DNA of 64,000 bases, taken from contig CM056743.1 of assembly GCA_029851415.1 (NCBI GenBank), forward strand, positions 67,424,186 to 67,488,185, written 5' to 3'. Below are positions 23,708 through 36,440 of the stretch, piece by piece; within the stretch, counting starts at the first letter, position 1; each line of letters opens with the position of its first letter. The notes under the pieces were generated by a model. The model saw only the letters and a list, made by a program, of their open reading frames with translations. It was not told the DNA's origin and ran no database searches. The position numbers and the translations under genes are program-made. Source of the stretch: Eretmocerus hayati (lineage: Eukaryota; Arthropoda; Insecta; Hymenoptera; Aphelinidae).

Positions 23708-24036
23708 CAAGGAGAGCATCAGGACTGCGGCACACGGATTTTGATGAAACTCTGGGAATCATCTTGTTTCGTTGAGAAATGAAGGTATCTCCAAGGGTTC
23801 GATACACTGGGCCTCCCATCCCGAGATACAGACATGAAGATTAGCATTGTCCATATAGACCCATGTTAGGATGACACATACATAGATATACTGACAATGC
23901 TAACCTCCATAGCTGTTTCTCGTGATGGGAGGGTCATTGGATTAAACCCTTGGAGACACCTCCACTTCTCACCGGAACAAAATGATTCACACGTCTTTGT
24001 CAAGATCCGTGTTCCGCAGACCTGATGCTTTCCTTG
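23708..24036. mobile_element. CAAGG-type MITE with TTA duplication
   Basis: The TIRs start CAAGGARAGCATCAGG and continue for more than 40 bp (CTGCGG, ACACGGAT). TTA flanks both sides (23705-23707 and 24037-24039), the size used by PIF/Harbinger-type elements. The core (ttagcattgtccatatagac ... gacaatgctaac) is shared with the element at 43578-43910. Confidence 0.75.
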
Positions 24037-24039
24037 TTA

Positions 24040-27000
24040 GCTGATTATTCCTAGGGATAAGCGCGGAAGATTTCTGAGGATCTCCAGCCTGCCTCGATGT
24101 AAAGATGAACTACTCCACTGTATACATCGTAAAATGTGGATATATTCCCAAAAATACGATTAACAAGACGGCTAGCGAAAGAACATCTTCTAGACATCGC
24201 TAGTGATAACATCAATATCCATACGTATTTGGAAATCCTCACCCTGGAAGTCATGTGCCAGAAAGATGAAATACGAGAGCTAATTCCTGCAATTCCTGAC
24301 GCTCTTGAGAATTATTGAAACATATAGAAATACAAAAGAAATCTAGTGACTACTGAGGATTACTTGAGTTTCTTGTGCACTGAATCATCCCTCGTGGGAG
24401 ATAACCGCCGAGGAGATGTAAGAACTTTGCTTAGAAATTGATCTCGCGTTAGATCACCAAACCACCTAGGGTGAGAGATGATCACTGAAGAACGCGACTT
24501 ACCGGTGTTACTGGTGAGAAATACACTCTTACAGATGTTGCATCGAGAAAAAAATTGAGGAAATTGTTTCAAGTTTACAATAGCTGTGAGACAATTCTTG
24601 GGCATAACTTTTACAGACAATAAGAAGACTAAGAAAGTTCAGTAAATATCCTTTGAAAAGCAGAACAGGTGAGCAAGAAGTTAATTTATCTGATAGAATC
24701 AAGTATGATAGTAAATTATATGGCACATGGTAATAACATCAACATGCATGCGTATTTGAAAATCCTCACACTGAGAGTGGTGTACCAAGAATAAAAAATA
24801 TGAGAGCCAATTCCTACACATAATTAAATGGCAATAATAACACGACTCGAGCGCAATGAGAGTGTACTGAACTGCCTTCACTAATAGAAATCGAGATGAA
24901 ACTCACACTCACGCAAAAATCACACACACCCACACGCACGCGGACGACGCTCTTAAGAATTATCGAAAAATATAGGAATAAAAGGAAATCTAGTACCACA
25001 GACGATTACTTGAGTTTCTTGTTCACTAATTATCGCTCGTCGGGGATAACCGTCAAGGAGATGGGGATACTTTGCTTAGACATTGGTTTAGCGTTAGATC
25101 ACGAAACTATCTAAGGTGAGAGATGATCACTAAAGAACGCGACTTACCGCAGTTACTGGTGAGAGAAACACTCGTACAGATGTTGTATCGAGAAAAGAAT
25201 TGAGAGAATTATTTCAAATCTACAATAGCTATGAGACAATATTCGAAAATGCCTTTCACAGGTTAGAAACGGACTAAGAAAGGTCAGTTATGACGACTAT
25301 TTGAGTTTCTTGTTAACTAAATCATCCCTCGTGGGCGATAACCGACGAGGAGGTGTAAGAACTTTGCTTCAAAATTGGTTCCGCGTTAGATCACCGAACT
25401 ATCTAAAGTGAGAGATGATCACTGAAGTACGCAACTTACCGCAAGTACTGGTGAGAAATACACTCTTATGGATGTTGTTTCGAGAAAAGTATTGAGAGGA
25501 TTATTATAAATTTACGATACTATGTGACAATTCTTGAAGATGCCGTTTACAGACTATAGGAGGACTAAGATAGTTTAGTTATAGTTCTCCGAGAATTCAT
25601 CTGACAAGTGTTCGTTTTACTCTTCAAGTACACTTGGGAGCAGTCTGAACTGTCCACACTGCAGCCAACTTGAAGGCCTCTCTCCTATGTTAATGGCATG
25701 GGAGAGTGATTTTTAAGTTGGCTGCAGTGTGAACAGTTCAGACTGCTCCCAAGTGTACCTTTTGAGAGCTGGTACAAGTTGAGACAATTTAGAATTGAAT
25801 CAAATACAATCTGACTGCAATAATCCTAAGTTTCCTTCATTTTCCGACAAATCAGATTTTGAAAATCTTGTCAAAACAGTGGATTTATAACTAAAGTTGT
25901 AGTGTGAAGTTCCACGAAAATCACGTTGAGGAGCAAAACAGGTGAACGGTAAGTTAATTTATTTGATAGAATGAATTATGAGAGTAAATTATATTATACG
26001 TAGTAATAACGGCAACATGCATGCGGGTTCGAAGATCGTCACACTGAATCCGGTGTGCGAAAGAATGAGATACGAGAACCGATCCCCGCACATAGTTAGA
26101 TAGCAATAATCATGTCACTCAAGCGCAATGAGAGGGAACTGAGCTGCCTCTAATAGTAGAAATCGGGATAAAACTCACACACACGCAAAAATCACACAGA
26201 CCCAAACGCACGCGCACGACGCTCTTGGGAGTTATCGGAAATTATAGGAATAAAAGAAAATCTAGTGACGACCGACGGTTCCTCGAGTTCCTTGTTCACT
26301 AAATCATCCCTCGTGGTAGATAACCACCAAGGAGTAGTAAGATCTCTGCTTAGAAATTGGTCACGCGTTAGATCACTGAATCTAATAAGGTGAGAGATGA
26401 TCACTGAAGTACGCAGCTTACCGCAAGTACTGGTGAGAAATACACTTTTACGTATGTTGTATCGAGGAGAATATTGAGAAGATTGAGACAATTCTTAAAC
26501 ATGCCGTTCACAGACTATAGGAGGACTAAGATAGATTAGTTATAGGTCTCCGACGATTCATTTGACAAGTGTTCGTTTTAATCCTCAAGTACTTTTTGAG
26601 AGCTGGTACAGATTCAGATAATTTGGAATTATATCAAACAGGATCTGACTGCAATAATCCTGAGTTTCCTTCACTTTTCGACAAATTGGATTCTGATGAT
26701 CTCGGCAAACCAGTGGGTTCATAACTGGAGTAGTAGTGTATAGTTCTAAGGAAATTGTCTTTGAAAAGCAGAACAGGTGAACGATAAGTTAATTTATCTG
26801 ATAGAATCAAGTATGATAGTCAATCGCATTATACATAGTAATTACGGCAACATGCATGCGGATTCGGAGATCGTCACACTGAATGTGGTGTACCAACGAA
26901 ATGAGATACGAGAACCGATCCTTGCACATAGTTAGATAGCAATAATCATGTCACTCAAGCGCAATGAGAGTGTCCTGAGCTGCCTTTCATAGTAGGAATC

Positions 27001-27770
27001 GGGGTGAAACTCTCACATACGCAAAAATCACACAGACCCAAACGCACGCGCACGACGCTCTTGGGAGTTATCGGAAAATATAGAAATAAAAGAAAACCTA
27101 GTGACGACCGACGGTAACTTGAGTTCCTTGTTCACTAAACCATACCGAGTGGTGAATAACCGCCGAGGAGATGTAAGAACTCCGCTCAGGAGTCGGTTAC
27201 GCGATAGATCACCGAACTATCTAAGGTGAGAGATGATCACTCAAGTTCGCAACTTACCGCAAGTACTGGTGAGAAATACACTCTCACGAATGTCGTATCG
27301 AGGAAAGTATTGAGAGGATTGTTATAAATTTACAATACTGTGAGGCAATTCTTGAATATGCCGTTTACAGACTATAGGAGGACTGAGATAGTTCAGTTAT
27401 AGTTCTCCGACAATTCATCTGACAAGTATTCGTTTCACTTTCCAAGTACCTTCGGAGAGCTGGTACAGGTTCAGATAATTTAGGATTATATCGAACAGGA
27501 TGTGACTGCGGTAATCCTGAGTTTCCTTCACTTTCCGACAAATCGGATTCTGATGGTCTTGTCAAACCAATGGATTCATAACTGGAGTACTAGTGTATAG
27601 CTCTCAGTAAATCGCCTTTGAAAAGCAGAACAGGTGAACGACAAGTTAATTTATCTGATAGAATAAGGATGATAGTGAATTGTATTATACATAGTAATAA
27701 CATTAACATGCACGCGGATTTGAAAATCCTTCACCTAAAAGTGGTGAACCGAAAAGATGAGATACGAATC
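24040..27770. repeat. Degenerate repeat array I
   Basis: The landmark tcgtgggagataaccgccg, with aggagatgtaag and gcttagaaattgg, recurs near 24385, 25026, 25325, 26305 and 27143. Between the landmarks lie shared blocks, for example gagagctggtac, tgaaaagcagaacaggtgaa and cgcacgacgctctt. This shows several long diverged tandem units of about 640-980 bp. It is not coding. Confidence 0.7.
25631..25755. mobile_element. 125-bp TA-flanked hairpin MITE
   Basis: It has near-perfect TIRs of about 43 bp starting CACTTGGGAGCAGTCTGAAC, with TA on both sides (25629-25630 and 25756-25757). The neighbouring repeat unit near 26585 shows the empty site (caagtactttttgag). Confidence 0.85.
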
Positions 27771-27777
27771 CATCGGA

Positions 27778-28202
27778 GGGTTATGTAATGGCGCAAGACT
27801 TATCATCATAGGAATCAAACAATATACGATTTGTGCTAAGATATTAAATGGGAAAAATCAAGATTCAATAGTTTTCATACCTACAATTGATAAAAACCAA
27901 TAGAAAACGATCTACCTTACAAAATGAAGAGAAGACAGTTTCCTATAAGATTAGCATTCGCAATGACAATAAACAAATCACGAGGGCAATCGTTCGAGGA
28001 AGTAGGTGTATATTTACCTATTCCAGTTTTTGCTCATGGTCAGTTATATGTCGCAATATCAAGAGTAACTCCCGATACAAATCTAAGAATCAAATTGGAA
28101 AATAATTCTTTAAATACACAATCAATAGAAAATCATAAAACAGGAGAAAGAGGAATAGTAACTCATACAACAAATATTGTGTATCCAGAAGTATTCTATT
28201 AA
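27778..28202 (+). pseudogene. Helitron Rep/helicase C-terminal fragment
   Basis: This is the carboxy end of a Helitron-type Pif1-like helicase. The first part reads GLCNGARLIIIGI and ILNGKNQDSIVFIP, then a TAG at 27901-27903 marks a frame change. The second part reads ENDLPYKMKRRQFPIRLAFA, MTINKSRGQSFEEVGVYLP and GQLYVAISRV, which are helicase motifs V and VI, then runs to a stop at 28202. The Rep nuclease part and the front of the helicase are missing. The left boundary follows gagatacga, a word of the surrounding repeat array, so the fragment sits inside array sequence. It is non-functional. Confidence 0.85.
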
Positions 28203-28620
28203 CTTCTTGTAGTATAATCAAAGCAAAATTTTTATTCCAAACCAAAACCATCACCACTTATATACATATCATATATATATGATGATGCTCAATTGTTATA
28301 ATATCAATATGGATAAAAATTCTTGACAATTCAAATGAAGACACAATCAAGATAATTATTCCAAAAAATGTATTAATATTCCATTATATGCTAAAGAAAT
28401 ATACAATGATAATCACTTCCATATGTAGAAGATAATATTTGAATTAATTCGTATTATCAATGAACACTATCATTAATATATAAAATTGGAAATTGATTTC
28501 CAACTCACTGATGAATGAAATGGTGAAAAATTTATGTAAAATCAAGAGGCGCGATAGCGCCTCGCTGGCGAGTATGAGCAGACAAAAAATCGAGCGAGGC
28601 GCTGTGCCTTATATACTTTG
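28203..28620. other. 3' flank of Helitron fragment with a GC hairpin
   Basis: It is AT-rich. At about 28405-28520 it resembles the array units (gataatcacttccatatgta, ttccaactcactg). A perfect 7-bp stem hairpin, GAGGCGC-GATA-GCGCCTC (28546-28563), is of the kind found just inside Helitron 3' ends. No CTRR terminus follows at the expected distance. Confidence 0.45.
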
Positions 28621-29932
28621 AATTGGGGGTTTTCTAACCTCACACATTTTTCCCACCTTACTTATTTCAACCACCCGGGGGCACAAACATCTCCTGCCTC
28701 TCTATTCAGGGCTGTTTTCATACGGACACACTATTAGTGTCATCAATTTTCCGATTCTGACCGCTGGGACTTTTATTTCGCTTCGCCAATTTTCACCACC
28801 TCAAAAAAATTATCCATTCGATTTGTTTAGACCTCGGATGCAGCTTCGATTTGATTAGACCCTCGAACGCACAGCTTCGATTCGAGAGTTGTCGACGAGC
28901 GAGTGAGAGTGTGAGAGAGAGAGAGAGGAGAGAGAGAAGATCCGTCTGCTTTGTTTACATCGCCATGCATCGCGGTGCCGCAATCTCAATTAGTGCATTA
29001 TTATCTTGTTTGGACAAAATAGATGCAAAATGTGTATGTTTTCATGGAAAAAGGAGCTATTGAGAGAAAGGTGTTCTTAAACGCGGTATATTGAGAAAAC
29101 CTGTGCAAGATGTATGCTGGGATTCTTTGCCCCATCAGATTAGGAGTTTATAGATGCAACTTTGAAGTTTTGTATGTGATGCAGTACTAAATCTCTTCAG
29201 AAAACTCAGAGAGCATTTGCAAAGTACATGAGGATATGGCTTTGTAGTCCAATGAGTCACTCCATCTGCGTTAATACTTGTGATATTGCTTTCCATGTTA
29301 TTTTTTCTAAACATTCAGTCAAAAGTTGGATGGGAAGTTTCAGTGATTGATTATATGTTATTACATACATACACTGATTAATCTAAATATGAATAGAGAT
29401 TGAGCGGGCATTACTTTACTCTTGGTTTACTGATATTACAATCAAGAGTCGATATCACTGTGAGGACCAGACAATACATTTCATTATTTTGACTGCTTCT
29501 GGGCTGATTTTGAGTTTTATTCATTGGTGTCATCAAGTAAGAAGCTTGAGAGCTGGTATGTGACAATAAATATTGGCGAGTGGTCAAGCGCATTTGATAG
29601 AACTACCACACACTTCCACAATCTTTCAGATCCAGATTAATAACTCTTTCATCGTCACAATCATACATGCGACTCATGGGTCCATTTAGTATTACTAAAG
29701 AGTTCTAGCAGAGTTATTGCTGCTCCAAGAAAGTTTGAAATCATGTGTTGTAATTCATGAGTTGAGATGTGATGTAAAGAAGATATTCAAGCGCTCCATA
29801 AGATGGGAATATGGGTTTCTGGACTTTATAGGAGTTGAAGCTTGAAATTCTGCTCACAACTTTGGACTATCAGGGAATCAAATATTTATATATGGTATCA
29901 AAACCTATGTCACTCGAATTTTCTTGTCACCA
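28621..29932. other. No gene recognised
   Basis: It contains a GA-rich run at about 28905-28940. No conserved protein was seen. Confidence 0.3.
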
Positions 29933-30307
29933 AAGTTGACTTGGAGCGGCTTTTGCTCCTCTTGTATTATTCCTCAATACTATCTCACTTCAAATATTGA
30001 TATCATGTTTGCAACCAGGGATATGTTAATCTTCTGGTTCTAAAACATATCCTGAACAATGAGGAATCAGGAGATTTCTAATCACAATCATAACATCCCA
30101 ACTTTCACTCTGAATAAGGAATGTCTAATATTGTTCAAGCATTGATGTTATGATTGTGATAAGGAAATTTTCTAAATTCTCATAAATGAGGTAAGTTCTA
30201 GAATGAGATAAAGAGAAATGTCTCGTTCAAAAATATAGAATCAATACTTGGGTGGAATAATATTTGGGGATTTCTCAAGTATATCAAGAGCCGCTCCAAG
30301 TCAACTT
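29933..30307. mobile_element. 375-bp foldback element
   Basis: The TIR AAGTTGACTTGGAGCGGCT is perfect at both ends (29933-29951 and 30289-30307). An internal hairpin, atcacaatcataacatc and its inverse, lies near 30079-30162. No clear target duplication was seen. Confidence 0.65.
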
Positions 30308-30438
30308 GATCAAAAAGATGATCTGAGTGAAATAATTATTTATATTCTAGAGCGATATGTCATTAACAGATTCTCGAAAGCTGTGATCAGATGAGGAAGT
30401 TGATTCCTTCGTTTTGATTTTCATAAGAAAGAAATTAG

Positions 30439-31430
30439 ATCCTTCCCCCCTCCATTCACTTTTTTCAAAAGTATAACTTGGCGAGTATGAGTTTGTTCCT
30501 CAAAATTTATTGATTTTTATCAGGTTTTCACAGTAAAAATGATGATTGATTCAATTCAGCTGTATTACATAGTTTCAACTCTTGAAAGGAATGAAATCAA
30601 AGGAACTATGTCGAGTATTTCTGTAAGTTTGAGAGACCAACCATTTTCCGGGCAAAATACTTATGGCATTGTTTCAACTCTTGAAAGGGATGAAATGAAT
30701 AAGAAACCATGTCGAGAGTTTTTCGAACAAGTTGGATTGTATAAGGTGATGGATTTCGAAAATTTTGCACGGTCTTTCTTATTCGTTGATTATTAAAACC
30801 AGAACTTGAATGAGAAAAATTGAAGGAGTCAAGTATAGTTGATTGAAGAATCACGCTAATTGTTCTCGAAACTGTAGATTTTTCTTTGAAAATGTGGAGC
30901 GAATAATCACTCGTCGCTCTTATGTGATAGTTCATATAATACATGAGAGAGCAACGAGTGATTATTCGCTCCACATTTTCAAAGAAAAATCTACAGTTTC
31001 GAGAATAATTAGCGTGATTCTTCAATCAACTATACTTGACTTCTTCAATTTATCTCATTCAAGTTCTGGTTTTAATAATCAACGAATAAGAAAGACCGTG
31101 CAAAATTTCCGAAATCCATCACCTTATACAATCAAACTTGTTCGAAAAACTCTCGACATGGTTTCTGATTCATTTCATCCCTTTCAAGAGTTGAAACAAT
31201 GCCATAAGTATTTTGCCCGGAAAATGGTTGGTCTCTCAAACTTACAGAAATACTCGACATAGTTCCTTTGATTTCATTCCTTTCAAGAGTTGAAACTATG
31301 TAATACAGCTGAATTGAATCAATCATCATTTTTACTGTGAAAACCTGATAAAAATCAATAAATTTTGAGGAACAAACTCATACTCGCCAAGTTATACTTT
31401 TGAAAAAAGTAAATGGAGGGGGGAAGGATT
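30439..31430. repeat. 992-bp near-perfect palindrome
   Basis: The arms are 30439-30920 and 30948-31430 with a 27-nt loop. The ends are ATCCTTCCCCCCTCCATT and its inverse. Equal reading frames on both strands here simply reflect the symmetry. It could be a foldback transposon or a segment inverted on itself. Confidence 0.8.
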
Positions 31431-32079
31431 TCCAATAGTTTAATTCAAATATATAGGAAAAACTACATCAATTTCAAAAATCTGTATAAATTTCTTTGAA
31501 AAATGAGATCATATTAATATTCAATAAATATTCAAAATATTTCAATGCAGGCGTTCTATTCGAATACAAAACCACAAAAACATTGAAATTTAAAATTTTT
31601 TTCTTCAAGTTCCGATAATTTCCATAGCTTTTACAATGTTCGTCAATGAATTCAAATTTAATCAGATCATGGATATTATCGAAAGAATGGTTAGAAGTCG
31701 AATGAAAGGACAGTCTCAACCCTGTAATGCAGAGAAAAATACACGTGTATAGTATGAATATTGATCAGAATCTCACATTATCATATATAGCGAGCATCAT
31801 CTCTTGTTTATTACATATTATTCTCACATTTCTCTTTATACATTATTTTATACATTATTCGCAGAGTAATACTGACTTAAAACAATAAGATATTGATTTA
31901 AAATATCGGACAAAAAATCTACAAATTTAAATATTTCATCAATTTCTATATTAAAACATCTGATTATAATCTGATTATTCAAACCTTAATATAATTTCCA
32001 TAAATCGAGTATAACAATCATCCGACAACCTCATATAATCTAATATCATAATATGAGCGAAATTGAGCATTCATAAAAT
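31431..32079. other. AT-rich, no gene recognised
   Basis: It includes acagtctcaaccctgtaatg, a word also present in the 800-bp tandem units at 49.1-50.7 kb. It also includes a block resembling 42140-42270. Confidence 0.35.
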
Positions 32080-34880
32080 CTAGTGACTACCAACGATTCC
32101 TTGATTTGCTTATTCAATAAATCATCCCTCATGAGAGATATGGCCTCCGAGAAGATGGCGGAACTTTGCTTAAGAATTGGTCTCGTGTTTGAACACTAAA
32201 CCATCTCACGTAAAAGATAATCACCAGAAAAATAACACAACTTTGTTTAGCTGAGGATTTCACGCTCGAACATTGAAATGTCCGTCGTGAAAAATAATCG
32301 CCGAGAAAGTAGCGGAAATCTATTTAGACAATCATTTCACGTGCATACGCTAGACTATCTCATATTCACCAGGAAAAAAAAAACTCTGCTTGGATAATAA
32401 ATTTGCTTTCGAACACTGAACCATCCCTCATGAGAGGAATCCACTGAGAGGAATCAGAACTTTGCTTAGAAATTAGTCTCACATGCGATCGCCACACCCG
32501 CTCACTTAGAAGGTGAATACCAAGAAATTAGTTCCGCGTTTGATTACTTCACCGTCTTGGAGGAAAGATAACCACCGGAGAACAAAACTCAACTCTAGTA
32601 ATGATTACACATCGAAAAATTAAACCATCCCTCTTAGGAGATAACCATCGAAAAGATATCAAAACTTTACTTAAACACAATTTCGCATGAACATATACCA
32701 ACATATACACACACTATAGAAGTCATGAAGCACCACTACAGACCAAATATTGATGAATATTATGAAACGCCATTACGGCGCTGGATTGGTGCAAATAATG
32801 GAATTATTATAGATTTACAATAGTTGTGGGACAATTCTTGAGCATGCCTTTCACAAACTGTAAGAAAACTAAGAAATCAAAGGTGAGATATAGATGTAAT
32901 GATCACAAATTTCCAATAGAGACTCACGTGAATGAGAATAATGTACTTGAGACCTTATGAAATTAATATTAGTGTACTTGAGTTTCTTGTTCACTAAACC
33001 ATCCCACGTGGGAGATCACCGCCGAGGAGATGTAAGAACCTTGCTCGGAAATAAGTTTCACGTTGAATCACTCAACCGTCTCAGGGGAGAAATCCTGGGA
33101 ATAATCACTCGAGAACATAACTTAACGCACAAATTTGTGAGAAATACACTTTTATGCGTAGTTTATCAAATAAAATGTTGAACGAATTATCATGAATTTA
33201 AAATAGCTGTGGGACAATCTTTGAGCATGCTTTTTACAAACTGTAAAGGAACTGAGAAACGGGGGGTGAGTTGTAGATTCAATAATCACGAATTTCCGAT
33301 AGAGACTCTAATAAAGAGTCAAAGTTTGGTAAAAAATACAGTTTTACGCATAAAATATCGAAAAGTGTTGAGAATTCATTACGAATTTACAATGGCTGAG
33401 GGAGAATTACTAAGCATGACTTTCGCAAACTGTTCAAAATCTGAGAAATTGAAGGTGGGTGATAGGTTTAATAGTCACAAATTTTAATAAAACTTGTAAA
33501 AATAAAGATAACGTACTCAGAAGCTTATGAAAATAACAATGAAGTACTTGAGTTCCTTATTCACTACATCATCTCTCGTAGGGTATAACAGCCAAGGAGA
33601 TGGGAGAACGTTGCTCAAGAATTGGTTTTGCGTTGAATCAATAAACCATCTAGAGAGAGAGAGAGAGATAATCGCTGAAGATCGCGACTAAACGCAAATG
33701 TTGGTGCTAAGTACACTTTTACCCATAATTTATCGAAAAAAATGTTGAAGAACTTATTACGAATTTACAACAGCTTTGGGACGTTTTCTGAACATGCTTT
33801 TCATGAACTGTACAGAGACTGAGAGATTGAAAATGGTTGATAGGTTTGATAGTCACAAATTTTCGATAAAACTTGTAAGAATGAAGATGATGTACTTGAA
33901 TGCATATGAAGATAGCGATAAAGTACTTGAGTTCCTTGTTCACTGTACCATCCCTCGTGGGAGATAACCACCGAAGAGCTGAATGAACCTTACTCAGGGA
34001 TCGGTTTCACGTTCGATCACTAAACCATCTCGTTTAAGAGATACTCACCAGGGCGATGACATAAGTTTGATTAGATAATAATTTTGCGTTCAAACACTAC
34101 ACCATCCGTGATGAAAGATGACCGCTGAGAGAATAGCAGTAGTCTGCTTAGACAATAATTACACGTACATGCACTACAACGTCTCATATTCTCAAATATC
34201 ATCTCAATTATATTCACATTCCATCCTGTACTGGAAAAAAAATGATCACAATCGATTTCGGATGTAGAAATTGATATTCCCATAAATTCATGTCTGGAAC
34301 TAATTGGTCGAAAAACCATATGATTGAAATGAGTCCAATCATAGAATTTTCTGAGTTATTTTTGATCTTAATAATTTTCAAACAATAGAAAAATGCTAAT
34401 CGTGAGATTTCATATTTTGACCATAAAATGACATTCGAACATTTCTCGTTAACAACAGATCTGAAACCATTGCAAAAATGAACGATAGCGAAGATAATCA
34501 AAAATATATTCAAATTCCATCGCGTACTCAGGAAGAATATGATCATAATCGCTTTTATATGTAGAAAATGATATTTGCATGGATTCATATCATGGATGTA
34601 CTACATAGATTTTGAAATTCATTTCCAACTCACTGGAAACTGATTGATAAGAAATTCATACACACCCGCACGCACTTGTAAAACGCTCTTACAATTATCG
34701 GAAATTATAAGAATTTCGGAAAATCGAGTGACTCCCGACGTTTGCTTGAGTTACTTATTCACTGAAGCATTCCTTGTGGGAGATGACCACCGAGGATACG
34801 TAAGAACTTTACTTAGAAATTGGTTTCACGTTCGATCACTAAACCATCTCGTTTAAAGAATCACCACCAGGGAGATGACA
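32080..34880. repeat. Array II of 77-bp monomers, diverged
   Basis: Monomers of the form ACTAAACCATC...CGTGGGAGAT...GCTTAGAAATTGG...CGTTCGATC run head to tail, many of them degenerate. Longer linkers, for example ctgtgggacaattcttgag with cactttt, separate groups. No gene was seen. Confidence 0.7.
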
Positions 34881-35520
34881 CGACTTCCTTTATATAATCA
34901 CGGTGGTCCTGAACCGAGTCTATCCGTGGCTGACGACAGCAAGTGGGATTCTTGTTAGATTTGGTTTGGGACATCTGTGGGATCACAACCTACTAAGGAT
35001 CAAAATCGCCACTTGGGCCGTTTTTTAAAAAAAGCGAAAAAACGTGTTTTTCGATCATTTCCCCTTTTTCAACCTCAAAAACTGGGAAGGAACACATTTT
35101 ATCGAAAAATATGTGTAGCAACTTTTTGTGGAACTTGAAACGATGAACAAAAAAGGGCCCTCACACACTTTTCCATATAAGACCTCCTGTTTCTGTAATG
35201 AACGTATTTCGTCTGAGACTCGTATTTTATCTGTCATTTTTCACGGTTTCGACCCCATTACTCGAAAGGAACACATTTCATCAAAAAATATGTACATTGA
35301 ATATTTGTAGATCTTCAAACGATAAACGAGAAACATATGTACATATTCTTTCATGTAAAGCTTTTTGTTTCTAATACGAGTCTCAGACGAAAGTACGTTT
35401 ATTACGGGAACGGACGATCTTGTATCGAAAAATGTGTTGAGACCTTATTGATTTATTTTTCAAAGATGTACAAGAAATCACTGCACACAATTTTTCGATT
35501 AAAGAGATTCAATATTTTGA
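34881..35520. other. Block interrupting the array; two related sub-blocks
   Basis: gaaggaacacattttatcga near 35089 and gaaaggaacacatttcatca near 35265 start two related sub-blocks. atgaacgtatttcgtctgag has an inverted match near 35380. The origin is unknown. Confidence 0.4.
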
Positions 35521-35869
35521 CCACAAAATAACATTCGGACATTTCTCGTTAGGAACAGATCTGAAACCATTGTGAAAATGAACAGTCGCGAAGATAATCA
35601 AAAGTATATCCACATTCCATCGTGTACTAGAGAGAAATATGATCATAATCACTTTCGTATGTAGAGAATGATGTTTGCATGGATTCATATCATCGATGGA
35701 AACATTTACTTCTACATAGGTTCGAAAATCATTCCCATCCCTCTGAAAAATTGATTGGTAAGAATAATATACAGCTGCACGCACTCACACGACACTCTTA
35801 CGAACTATCGCAAAATGTAAGAATAAGGAACTTGCATGAAAAAATATTCGGCATGCTTTTGATCTGAAT

Positions 35870-36440
35870 CTGATGATGAGGGTGAGTGTAGACTATCTAC
35901 AGAAGTTCCGGCTGAACAGATGCCGTCTACATTCAAGAATTCGCGATTAAAATCAGTGGAAGATCGTAATTATTAGATTCGCGCTCAAACGATTGTGATT
36001 GGTCGGACTATCGTGACGTCACGATCACCAGGGTGCTGAGGCAATAGGAATCTTTCAAGCTCTAATCCCATGTTCGTTCGCTTCGTCTGCTGCGGGCGCG
36101 TCGTCCGCTTCATTGACCGCAGGACGTTTGAGGTTAGACCTGATTTCTGGATCCGCATGATGACGACAAGTCTCGCAAGTGGGCAATAACTATAATAATA
36201 ACTCTGTGATCTCTGCGATTTTTGTCTATTCGGAGAGTCTCATCCATCAGTAGATTTAGGGTGTTGATGATGTTATTTGTTTCGAACGTCGTTGTGCACA
36301 TAACACACAAATACAATACATGCACGCGGACGCTCGGGCACGCTCGGTCATGTCGCTCGGCTTTTCCCGGAGCGTTTGAATCGTTGCAAATATTGAACGA
36401 TTTTCAATGATTCATTTTCCGCAGTCCATGCATATAAAAA
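35870..36440. other. Low-copy-looking segment with a CRE-like palindrome
   Basis: ATCGTGACGTCACGAT (36010-36025) is a perfect 16-bp palindrome containing the cAMP-response-element core TGACGTCA. An inverted CCAAT (attgg) lies upstream at about 35999. The segment is absent from the neighbouring array units. A promoter fragment is possible, but no transcript follows that I can define. Confidence 0.35.

Noticed and set aside
24040..27770. Hammerhead or retrozyme motif in the tandem arrays
   Set aside because: CTGATGA words occur (for example near 35871), but no GAAA box and pairing stems lie at the right distance.
30606..31262. Two 139-codon frames on opposite strands with almost the same peptide
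   Set aside because: They are mirror images created by the 992-bp palindrome; there is no family motif.
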